The notes below the pieces were generated by a model. The model worked only from the letters and a program-made list of their open reading frames with translations. It was not told the origin of the DNA and ran no database searches. The position numbers and the translations under genes were made by a program. Below are positions 1-6,835 of a stretch of 24,294 bases of DNA, one piece after another (the stretch's first letter is position 1; every line of letters begins with the position of its first letter). Location of the stretch: assembly GCA_033763635.1 (NCBI GenBank), contig JANRKG010000147.1, forward strand, positions 1 to 24,294. Reading direction: 5' to 3'. The stretch comes from JANRKG01 sp033763635. Lineage in GTDB: Bacteria; Cyanobacteriota; Cyanobacteriia; GCF-001939115.

Positions 1-67
1 AGGCTCCACCCGTAGCACCGCCTCCTGGAGAGGCTCCACCCGTAGCACTGCCTCCTGGAGAGGCTCC
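1..67. repeat. 30-bp tandem repeat coding for a Gly/Ser/Ala decapeptide
   Basis: Two 30-bp units (1-30 and 31-60) differ at one base (position 19 versus 49), and a third unit starts at 61-67. On the reverse strand they encode GASPGG(S/G)ATG in the tail of the FecR protein. The array continues beyond the left edge, so its copy number is unknown. Units of whole-codon length suggest in-frame expansion and contraction. Confidence 0.9.
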
Positions 68-1027
68 GTCATTGGCAGGATTGGATGTTGCGGTTCCTGT
101 TCCCACAGCAGGGCTACCGATTGACGCGGGGGCAGCCAATGCGGGAGAATTCACCCTTGTTTCGCCAGCATTTAACAGGGATTCAACACCGATACTCTCC
201 CGAAGGGGATTGGGAATCCCAATTCCATTGCCAGGAACTGGAGTTTGTCCATTGTTGCCCATTCGAATAAAGTCAGGGTTGACCAGTACGACTGCCCCAC
301 TGAGGGGGGATTGACCCGTCAATGCTTCTGATGTTTCTCCCCGTACCTGGGCAATGTCTGCCTCTGGGCCTGTTAACTCTTGAGGCGAAGGAGCCTGATT
401 TAGATTCAGCCCTCGAACTAACTCACTAGTCTGATAGAACTGGGACAGGTCAAACTGATACACTCGCCCAATTTGCCCCTGAATCACGACTGCCATCTCG
501 CCCGCCCGTAGGGGTTGGGACTGGGAGCCATCGTTGTTTGTAATCACGATTGGCCCTTCTGGATTGTTCGTAAGAACCCCAACGATCGTCGTGTCGGTAT
601 CAGGGTTATAGCGAACGAACAGGGCGGACCCTCGAATTCCAGCAGTGGCGTTAGGGGTACGAACCCGCGTTCCACCCCGTTTGGGGGGAATTAGAAATAA
701 TGCTGTCCCATTCGAGAGTTCAAAAGTACGAGTCTTCGCGACAAACCGAAAAACTGCCCGTTCCCCGACGCGGGCCAGTGAGCCGTCATTAAAGCGTAAT
801 TCTGCCAGGGACGCTACTGCCGTCGCCAGCGCATCTCCCGGAGTCAGGGCATCGGAAACCCTGGCAGAACGAGGAGCCTGATTTTGGGGCAGCAGGCGAA
901 CCTGATTCCGGATGTTTTGAACCACCGCACGGGAGAGGGGAACAGGCTCCGCCAATGCAGCACCCCACGGTAGAGAAACTGCACTGGTGAGTGCAGCCGT
1001 CATCAAAATAACCCAAGGACGAAACAT
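1..1027 (-). CDS. Secreted FecR-domain protein, C-terminus cut by window edge
   Basis: The reverse strand is open from an ATG at 1027 to the left edge (342 codons, no stop), so the C-terminus lies outside. Residues 1-26 are a signal peptide (hydrophobic core, AALA before EP). The FecR domain is about residues 38-185: a rising-charge strand region with LRFNDGSLARVGERA, then TPNATAGIRGSALFVRY, which matches the FecR pattern of a threshold-setting 'NDGSxARLG...TxxxTAGIRGT' core. A long Pro/Gly/Asn-rich tail follows and ends in a decapeptide repeat GASPGG(S/G)ATG. A GGAG site lies 8 nt before the ATG (reverse complement of 1036-1039). There is no cytoplasmic anti-sigma segment and no FecI nearby, so this is not a classical FecR sigma regulator. 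It is probably periplasmic. Its role is unknown, but it neighbours a second FecR protein, a beta-barrel and a CHASE2 cyclase. Confidence 0.85.
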   Translation of the reverse strand, partial: MFRPWVILMTAALTSAVSLPWGAALAEPVPLSRAVVQNIRNQVRLLPQNQAPRSARVSDALTPGDALATAVASLAELRFNDGSLARVGERAVFRFVAKTRTFELSNGTALFLIPPKRGGTRVRTPNATAGIRGSALFVRYNPDTDTTIVGVLTNNPEGPIVITNNDGSQSQPLRAGEMAVVIQGQIGRVYQFDLSQFYQTSELVRGLNLNQAPSPQELTGPEADIAQVRGETSEALTGQSPLSGAVVLVNPDFIRMGNNGQTPVPGNGIGIPNPLRESIGVESLLNAGETRVNSPALAAPASIGSPAVGTGTATSNPANDGASPGGSATGGASPGGGATGGA

Positions 1028-1403
1028 AGGAGCAACTCCAGAACAGGCAAACTGCAAGGCTCAACTCAACGAGGAACAGGAAACAAGAGACGCGATATCA
1101 ATAATTGCTCAATCGGGGAGGGAGAAAGATGCTAGAGAACTATCCGTCACTTCTGATCCCCCCATCAGGATGTTTTGGAAGAGAAGAAAATCTCAAGATA
1201 AGCAAGAGAGGTCAATCCAGATAGATACAAGTTTCTCAGGCAATTTTTCCGATAAATTTCTTAGATTGACTCCCTAGTAGCGGTAAATGGGAAAATCGCT
1301 GTTAAGTGCAAATTTAGTTTTTCTGGAAAGAGAAAAATGAGTTACTTAAAATTCTAACAACCCTGATCGATTAGACTCTCTCTCCTAAGAACAGTTCCTA
1401 CTT

Positions 1404-1458
1404 TGCAAAAAATTTTATATAAGTAGATGATTTTTCATGACTACATAAAAAATTTGCA
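1404..1458. promoter_or_regulatory. AT-rich imperfect inverted repeat upstream of the beta-barrel gene
   Basis: Outer arms TGCAAA (1404-1409) and TTTGCA (1453-1458), middle arms GTAG (1423-1426) and CTAC (1441-1444), and inner arms ATGA (1427-1430) and TCAT (1435-1438) are nested in order. Aligning one arm with the reverse complement of the other needs only small gaps. It could be a protein-binding dyad or a leader structure. No factor can be named. Confidence 0.35.
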
Positions 1459-1492
1459 GGAAATGAATGCATTAACTGACGCATTAGGGGAT

Positions 1493-1504
1493 AGCCTATA
1501 GGCT
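1493..1504. promoter_or_regulatory. Perfect 12-bp palindrome AGCCTATAGGCT
   Basis: A perfect palindrome 51 bp before the ATG of the beta-barrel gene. Its place in the 5' leader or promoter suggests a possible operator, but no known factor site is recognised. Confidence 0.3.
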
Positions 1505-1555
1505 GGCAAGGTCCAAGGCCAATCTTTACTCATAGCATAGCCGACGTTAGAAACC

Positions 1556-2935
1556 ATGAGTCCATATCCTCTCGGCACTTCATACATTTTCTATAAAGAT
1601 AAAGAACCTGTTTTAGCAGGTAAATTCCTTGCAGCATCCTTCAGAATGGTTGGGAATTGGCATCTCTTGAATCTTCGAAACTGCTTTGGACTTGGGTTCG
1701 CCATCAGTTCCATTTTGATGCTAGCGGGGTCAGGGTTAACGGCAGACGTGGCGAGTCGGGCTGCCCCCATTCAACCGGAACCCCATACCCTTCCAGTTCA
1801 ACCCCTTGATCAGTCTGTTGATGTTCCCTTCGAGTTGATAGCAGGAACGATCGCCCCCCTCGACCAACCAACTCACAGATCTGAACCTGCATCCAACCAT
1901 TCAGAGAAACAGCTTTCCTCTGTCGCTCAACGGGATAGGGAACCTTGCTTTCTCAAAACCCAGGACACCCTTTGTTCACAAATCCTGCAACGTCTTCCGG
2001 CCCAACTTTTAACGGAGCCACGTCCCAGTTCCCCAGAATCCTCTCCCTCCATAGAATTCACAAACACCACGATCGCATCCAATCCATTCTCGGTCAGCCA
2101 GACAAACCCAACAGAGAATCCCCTTCCACTCCAACCCAACCGTACACCAGAGGGTTCAGAGCCATTAATAGACCCAGAGTTGGGTATCCTGAGGCTGCAA
2201 GAATTGGAGGTCCAACCTCCCCCTCGCCCCCAACCCAGCGTTTATCTTTTGGGACGAGTTGACTATCTGAGGAGCAGCAACATTTTTTCGGGCATTGACC
2301 CGATCGACGACAACCTGGTTCGAGGGGGATTTACCCTCTGGGCCGCTCCTGCCCTCGGTCCCCAAACCTACTTCGTTGCCTCTGCCAGCGGAAATGTGAT
2401 TCGCTATTTCAACCAATCCCAATTCAGCTACAACGAACTATTGTTTACAGGGGGAGTTTATCAGCAACTCTCGCCCCGCATGTATGGGCAACTGAGTTGG
2501 GTCAACCAGCGTCTCTTCACGGTGGAGTCGGGGGAACAATTTTTAGATGATCACTCGATCCGTTTAGAGGTGGGGCGCACGGACCCGATCGCCGATCGCT
2601 TGAACCTGGATACCTTCTACCAATTCCGGGTTAGTTTTGCCGATCCCAGTAGTCGGAGTCGAGTGATCAACTATTTTTCCCTGGGGTTAAGCTACGACGT
2701 TGACCCTAATTGGCAAGCGGGGTTGGAATATCAGATATCCCTCACAGACTTTACTCAACAGCAACGGAATGACACCTACCAGCAAGTGTTGGGCCGTCTC
2801 AGTTATCGTCTCACCCCTGAAAGTCGAATTAACATCCTGGGGGGCTATAGCTTTGGGGCATCTTCCAACTCCACCGTTAATTTCAATGGCTCAATTTTAA
2901 GTGTCAATATCAGCTTCAGTCTGCCGCTGTTTTAA
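1556..2935 (+). CDS. Outer-membrane beta-barrel protein with Pro-rich periplasmic linker
   Basis: 459 residues from the ATG at 1556. An in-frame ATG at 1646 (residue 31) would put a cleaner signal peptide at the N-terminus (hydrophobic GLGFAISSILMLAGSGL, cleavage near LTADVA), so the true start may be 1646; neither has a clear ribosome site. Residues about 60-220 are Pro/Ser/Gln-rich and probably disordered. From about 225 (SVYLLGRVDYLRSSNIFSGID) alternating aromatic/hydrophobic strands continue to the end, and the protein terminates in ISFSLPLF with a C-terminal Phe, the classic signal for BAM-mediated outer-membrane insertion. The barrel is about 235 residues, compatible with 10-12 strands. 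The adjacent FecR-domain proteins are predicted periplasmic and could be partners. The substrate is unknown. Confidence 0.75.
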   Translation: MSPYPLGTSYIFYKDKEPVLAGKFLAASFRMVGNWHLLNLRNCFGLGFAISSILMLAGSGLTADVASRAAPIQPEPHTLPVQPLDQSVDVPFELIAGTIAPLDQPTHRSEPASNHSEKQLSSVAQRDREPCFLKTQDTLCSQILQRLPAQLLTEPRPSSPESSPSIEFTNTTIASNPFSVSQTNPTENPLPLQPNRTPEGSEPLIDPELGILRLQELEVQPPPRPQPSVYLLGRVDYLRSSNIFSGIDPIDDNLVRGGFTLWAAPALGPQTYFVASASGNVIRYFNQSQFSYNELLFTGGVYQQLSPRMYGQLSWVNQRLFTVESGEQFLDDHSIRLEVGRTDPIADRLNLDTFYQFRVSFADPSSRSRVINYFSLGLSYDVDPNWQAGLEYQISLTDFTQQQRNDTYQQVLGRLSYRLTPESRINILGGYSFGASSNSTVNFNGSILSVNISFSLPLF

Positions 2936-3061
2936 TTTCTGGTCAGCACGATTTCCGCATGGAGAGGAACTGAAATGATGATGGTTTCCTGACAGAGGAT
3001 CAGGATTGCTACGGTTGTGGGATGAAGAAGTAGCTGTATTCCTCCTGATCGTCACTAAATC

Positions 3062-3970
3062 ATGTCTCTATCCCACCTGTTCAGTCCAACCAGGACAAAA
3101 TCGTTTCTCAAATCACGCCAATTTCTCCAGAAGTTTTTTCAGGTTTTTCTCAGTGTCCTTTGTTGTGTCCTGGTGGTGACGCTCCAGGGCACACCGTCGA
3201 TCGCCCAGAGCAGCATTACCCTGGCAACCGTTGCTGAAATCGTAGATGGCAGTCAGGTTTATATCCAAAGGCAACAGGCAAAGGTCAATGATCAGGCCAA
3301 GACAGGTCAACGGGTCCGTACTGGGCAAGCCCGCGCCCAACTGACGTTTAACAATGGGGCGATCGCTCGGCTTGCCCCCAACTCCTCCCTCACCGTCGGC
3401 CAAAAATGTGCTCGGCTGCAACGGGGCACCTTGCTGATTAATGGAGCGGTCAATGGCTGTACCGCTTCCGTTGTCACGGGGGTTCGAGGGACTACCTATC
3501 TGATTGAAGTAGACGAGCAGAACCAGACTCAAGTGAAGGTGTTAGAGGGAGAAGTTGCTGTAGATCCAGCCAATCTTGGGAACACGGACCCAGAAGCTCC
3601 TGATGATCTCATTCCCGGACTCCCATCGCTCTTGAAACAGACCAAACCCACCCATCCCGCTGTTGCGCCATCCGTCGATCCGGCGGCGAGACCGTTTTCT
3701 GTAAAGCCCTCGATCGTTCTTAAATCTGGACAAAAAGCAACGGTGCAACCGGGACGGGAACCTATCGTAGCTCAACTGAGTCAGCAAGAGTTTGAAGCCC
3801 TGCTCCGGGGGGCACTATTCACCGGATTTAACGTTCAAATTCCTGGCATTGATAAGGTACAGAGTAGCTTCAGTCGTCTCTTTCCAGGAGTGCCCTTTCC
3901 GATTGATATTCCTGGCGTTTCGGTGCCTGGAGTTCCAGGAATTCCAGGAATTCCTGGTTTACCCTTCTAG
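3062..3970 (+). CDS. Secreted FecR-domain protein with Pro-Gly-rich C-terminal tail
   Basis: 302 residues. A long N-region with basic residues is followed by a hydrophobic stretch (about 28-45, VFLSVLCCVLVVTL), with predicted cleavage after SIAQ near residue 49. The FecR domain spans about 63-168 and contains TGQRVRTGQARAQLTFNNG, IARLAPNSSL, VTGVRGTTYLIEV and the final strand QVKVLEGEVAV. Two Cys flank a strand pair and could form a disulfide. The tail carries PG(V/I)P-type triplet repeats (about 275-302), encoded by short repeats including a 14-bp palindrome CCAGGAATTCCTGG at 3944-3957. No Shine-Dalgarno sequence is evident before 3062. It lies 126 bp after the beta-barrel gene on the same strand and upstream of the cyclase, and may be a periplasmic partner of either. 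It is not a sigma regulator by context. Confidence 0.85.
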   Translation: MSLSHLFSPTRTKSFLKSRQFLQKFFQVFLSVLCCVLVVTLQGTPSIAQSSITLATVAEIVDGSQVYIQRQQAKVNDQAKTGQRVRTGQARAQLTFNNGAIARLAPNSSLTVGQKCARLQRGTLLINGAVNGCTASVVTGVRGTTYLIEVDEQNQTQVKVLEGEVAVDPANLGNTDPEAPDDLIPGLPSLLKQTKPTHPAVAPSVDPAARPFSVKPSIVLKSGQKATVQPGREPIVAQLSQQEFEALLRGALFTGFNVQIPGIDKVQSSFSRLFPGVPFPIDIPGVSVPGVPGIPGIPGLPF

Positions 3971-3985
3971 CAGATTGAAACGATG

Positions 3986-4014
3986 GTAGAGGGGTTCCTA
4001 TGAAGCCCCTCTAC
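3986..4014 (+). terminator. Hairpin between FecR and cyclase genes, possible attenuator
   Basis: A perfect 9-bp stem GTAGAGGGG (3986-3994) / CCCCTCTAC (4006-4014) with an 11-nt loop lies 15 bp after the FecR stop. A run of six T (within 4030-4036) begins only about 16 nt downstream, so termination would be weak or partial. It could equally be an mRNA-stabilising element between two co-transcribed genes. Confidence 0.4.
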
Positions 4015-4046
4015 AGGGTTACGGTAGGCATTTTTTACCCTTCATC

Positions 4047-6050
4047 ATGACTTCTCCAGTTTCCCCTTCCAAACCGACATCGGCTGCCACAGGGCTTACG
4101 CTTTCTAAGCGACTGAAAAATCTGTGGAATTTGACTACTTTAGGGTACGGGTTGATTGGATTTTGGGCGATCGTTGGGGCGATCGTCACGGCTGTTGAAA
4201 CTCCTCTGTTCCAATCCCTGGAGCTACAAACTCGCAGTACCTTCTTCAAGTTTCGGGGTCCGGTCACTCCTCCTTCAGAAATCGTAATCCTCAAAATGGA
4301 TAGCGATTCCTTTACGGAGGGAGCAGAAAACAGCCGCATTCCCAAACCGATTGCCAGTTTGAAAAATATTGAGCAATGGCCTTGGAGGCGGGCAGCCTAC
4401 GCAGAAGCGATCGAGAAGTTGATGGCAGCAGGGGCCAAAGTCGTTGCCGTAGACGTGCTGTTTACCACGCCCAGTATCTACGGGCCAGAAGATGACCAAC
4501 GCCTACGCGAGGTTTTACAGCGTTATCAGGGCCGTGTCATTTTAGCGGCTCAACATGTCGCATCGGCAACCGTTGCGGGGCTTGAGCAGGGCATCGAATC
4601 ACCCGAAGCGCTTTTCCCGGACATTCCCCTGACTCTGGGCCTCATCAATTTTCCTCTCCAGGCGGATAACAAATTACATCGTCTTGCCGATCGCCATCAA
4701 TTAGAGTTACTACGCCCCCTGAAACTCGATCAGGCGATTTCTTCCTTTTACACCGCAACCCTGAAAGCCTCCGGTGTGCCGTTTGTTCCCCCTCAGGACC
4801 GAAGCATCTTTTTCTATGGGCCTGAGAATACCTTCAATAGCCTCTCGTTTTGGAACATCCTGGTGCCTACCAATTGGAAGATTTATGCTCCAGGATTTAA
4901 GGACAAAATTGTACTGATTGGCCCTACTGCCAAGGAACTTCAAGACTTCCAAACCACTCCCTTCGATAGTATGTCGGGGATTGCGATTCATGCCAACGCC
5001 CTGGCAACGTTGCTAGAGAATCGGGCAATCGCCGATTTCCCAGCCACCCCTATCCAGCGAGGTTTTCTGACCTTCTGCCTGGTAATTGGCACAGGAATTG
5101 TCCTCAGTCGTACCTCCAAGCGATCGGTGCGGGGCTTCCTCTGGGCGGTGGGGATTGCCCTTGCCTGGGGCGTTTTCAGTTATGGCAACTTCGCCTACGG
5201 GCGGCTGTTCTTGCCCACTGCTGTTCCCATGATGACCATTTTGTTGGGGGGAGTTTCCTATTTAACAACGGGCGCGATTGCAGGTCAGCTTGAGCAACTC
5301 CGCCTCCGCCGCACCCTGGAACGGTATGTGGCAGCCCCGATCGTTCATGAAATTCTCATTAAACATTCCGATGACTTTCAAAACCTGTTAAAAGGGCGCA
5401 AGATTAAAGCTGCCATTATGTTCTGCGATATTCGTGCCTTCACAACCCTGTCCTACCAACTTGACCCAGAAGATTTAGTAGAACAGTTGAATGCCTACTT
5501 TAATGCAATGGTGGAACCGATTTTAGAAACGGGAGGCACCCTGGATAAGTTCATTGGGGATGCGGTGATGGCAGAATTTGGTTCTCCCATTTCCCAGGGA
5601 CCCCAAGTTGATGCGATGAATGCGATTCACGCTGCTCTGGGGATGCGTAAAGCACTCCATGAACTTCGTAAACAGTGGCGGCAAGAGGGTAAAGTTCTCT
5701 TTTTTAATGGGATTGGGTTGAATTATGGAGAACTCATTGCAGGGGACATCGGTTCCTATCGGAGACGGGAATTTGCAGTCATCGGAGATGCAGTAAACGT
5801 TGCCAGTCGGGTCGAAGGGATGACAAAAAATTTCTGGACCGACATTCTAATCACCGAATCCCTATTTGACTTAGTACAGGACCAGGTAGATGTGAACTAT
5901 GTGGGAGAACATTCCCTAAAAGGTCGGGAAGAAAAGGTAAAACTCTATGTTCTTATGGGTCTGAAGGGTGAAGATAGAACGCTTTATCAGCAGGTGTGTA
6001 GTGATTTACGCAAATATCTAGGGGCAACGGATGGAAAGCCGAATAAGTAG
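4047..6050 (+). CDS. CHASE2-domain class III adenylate/guanylate cyclase
   Basis: 667 residues. TM1 is about 33-50, the extracytoplasmic CHASE2 sensor about 55-325, three TM helices about 338-412, then a cytosolic class III cyclase domain (about 450-640). Catalytic residues are visible: metal ligands D461 (FCDIRAFT) and D505 (KFIGDAVMAEFG), 44 residues apart as in mammalian C1 domains; K501 at the adenine-contacting Lys position; transition-state N584 and R588 (DAVNVASR). The position seven residues before N584, normally Asp or Thr in adenylate cyclases, is Ala (A577), so the nucleotide preference is less certain than for textbook cyanobacterial cyclases. All residues for a homodimeric active enzyme are otherwise present. 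It sits third in line after the beta-barrel and FecR genes, which suggests sensing of an envelope signal. Product: probably cAMP. Confidence 0.9.
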   Translation: MTSPVSPSKPTSAATGLTLSKRLKNLWNLTTLGYGLIGFWAIVGAIVTAVETPLFQSLELQTRSTFFKFRGPVTPPSEIVILKMDSDSFTEGAENSRIPKPIASLKNIEQWPWRRAAYAEAIEKLMAAGAKVVAVDVLFTTPSIYGPEDDQRLREVLQRYQGRVILAAQHVASATVAGLEQGIESPEALFPDIPLTLGLINFPLQADNKLHRLADRHQLELLRPLKLDQAISSFYTATLKASGVPFVPPQDRSIFFYGPENTFNSLSFWNILVPTNWKIYAPGFKDKIVLIGPTAKELQDFQTTPFDSMSGIAIHANALATLLENRAIADFPATPIQRGFLTFCLVIGTGIVLSRTSKRSVRGFLWAVGIALAWGVFSYGNFAYGRLFLPTAVPMMTILLGGVSYLTTGAIAGQLEQLRLRRTLERYVAAPIVHEILIKHSDDFQNLLKGRKIKAAIMFCDIRAFTTLSYQLDPEDLVEQLNAYFNAMVEPILETGGTLDKFIGDAVMAEFGSPISQGPQVDAMNAIHAALGMRKALHELRKQWRQEGKVLFFNGIGLNYGELIAGDIGSYRRREFAVIGDAVNVASRVEGMTKNFWTDILITESLFDLVQDQVDVNYVGEHSLKGREEKVKLYVLMGLKGEDRTLYQQVCSDLRKYLGATDGKPNK

Positions 6051-6054
6051 GGAA

Positions 6055-6086
6055 TGGGTCATGGGTCATGAGTGATCCATGACCCA
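6055..6086 (+). terminator. Hairpin after the cyclase gene, heptamer-repeat based
   Basis: A perfect 10-bp stem TGGGTCATGG (6055-6064) / CCATGACCCA (6077-6086) with a 12-nt loop starts 5 bp after the cyclase stop. The left side contains a tandem GGGTCAT heptamer. Only short A/T tracts follow (AAAATCAAAATTTT), so it is a plausible but not canonical intrinsic terminator separating the cyclase from the ParA operon. Confidence 0.55.
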
Positions 6087-6132
6087 AAATCAAAATTTTC
6101 CTACATTGATGAAGATTCATGCGAAAGCGGTC

Positions 6133-6138
6133 TACAAT
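6133..6138 (+). promoter_or_regulatory. Candidate -10 box TACAAT of the ParA operon
   Basis: TACAAT lies 46 bp before the GTG start of the ParA gene, between the preceding hairpin and the operon. The nearest -35-like sequence, TTGATG at 6106-6111, is 21 bp away and too far for a standard promoter. The call rests on position and the hexamer alone. Confidence 0.3.
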
Positions 6139-6184
6139 GCTCTAGCCAGCATGGATTGTTGCTTGTGAGCGAGGCCGATCGTCT

Positions 6185-6835
6185 GTGAATGCTTCCCCTT
6201 CGCGTGCCAAAATTTTGGTTGTTTTTAATGGGAAAGGTGGAGTCGGGAAAACCACGACAGCGATTAATTTAGCTGCCATGATGGCATCTGACTATAAAGT
6301 TTTACTGGTGGATGCCGATCCTCAAGGGTCTGCCTCCTGGTGGGCCGATCGGGGCGGGCAAAAATTGGGGTTTGATCTGTCTCAGGAAACAAATCCTGAA
6401 CTGTTGGTCAACCTCCGATCGGCGATCGGCTATGATTTGATTGTCGTAGACACCCCTCCGGCTCTAGAGTCTAAAACACTCCACTCGGTTATCGCTGTTG
6501 CCGATTACCTCATTCTGCCGACTCCACCCGCTCCAATGGATCTGGCAGCCCTGGTGGAAACGGTGAAACAAGCGGTAATTCCTAGCAAAACAGCTCATCG
6601 AGTGTTGTTAACTCGCGTTGATCCCCGTAGTTTGGGGGAAGCGCTGGAAGCCCAAAATACCTTGATGGAATTAGGGATTCCTGCCTGTCATGCTTTTGTG
6701 CGGGCTTACAAAGCCCATGAGCGGGCTGCACTGGATGGAGTGCCGATCAGTCAATGGCACGGGAAAAATGCCCGTGAAGCGGAGGCTGATTATCGACGGG
6801 TTGCCGATGAAATTAAACGAGACTGGAGGCAGTGA
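6185..6835 (+). CDS. ParA-family ATPase (small, HTH-less type)
   Basis: 216 residues with a GTG start and GAGG 10 nt upstream (6171-6174). Deviant Walker A NGKGGVGKTT (signature K17, P-loop K22), switch I/A' VDADPQ (D43, D45) and Walker B VVDTPP (D89) are intact, so it should form an ATP-sandwich dimer. There is no N-terminal HTH, so it belongs to the small ParA/ParF-like group used for plasmid partition or for placing protein cargo such as carboxysomes (McdA) and chemoreceptor clusters. The C-terminal region is rich in Lys/Arg (e.g. HGKNAREAEADYRR), consistent with nonspecific DNA binding. The next gene overlaps its stop by one base and has the layout of a ParA partner. There is no ParB or parS nearby, so chromosome partition is less likely than cargo positioning. 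Confidence 0.9.
   Translation: MNASPSRAKILVVFNGKGGVGKTTTAINLAAMMASDYKVLLVDADPQGSASWWADRGGQKLGFDLSQETNPELLVNLRSAIGYDLIVVDTPPALESKTLHSVIAVADYLILPTPPAPMDLAALVETVKQAVIPSKTAHRVLLTRVDPRSLGEALEAQNTLMELGIPACHAFVRAYKAHERAALDGVPISQWHGKNAREAEADYRRVADEIKRDWRQ
6825..6829 (+). promoter_or_regulatory. Ribosome binding site GGAGG that fixes the partner-gene start
   Basis: GGAGG inside the last codons of the ParA gene lies 5 nt before ATG 6835 but only 2 nt before the in-frame GTG at 6832. It therefore supports ATG 6835, which shares its A with the ParA TGA stop (TGATG), a translational-coupling arrangement. Confidence 0.7.

Larger units (their letters stand above)
1028..1555. other. 528-bp divergent intergenic region
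   Basis: This lies between the divergent FecR and beta-barrel genes and must hold both promoters. I see an AT-rich imperfect dyad at 1404-1458 and a perfect 12-bp palindrome at 1493-1504, both annotated separately. No RNA gene or convincing coding frame was found; a short open frame at 987-1277 has no ribosome site and no recognisable content. Confidence 0.6.

Noticed and set aside
789..1064. 91-codon reverse-strand frame
   Set aside because: It overlaps the FecR-domain gene in another frame; the FecR reading has signal peptide, domain and ribosome site.
1..3970. FecI-FecR-FecA iron signalling system
   Set aside because: No sigma factor, no TonB-dependent receptor, and both FecR proteins have export signals rather than a cytoplasmic anti-sigma N-terminus.
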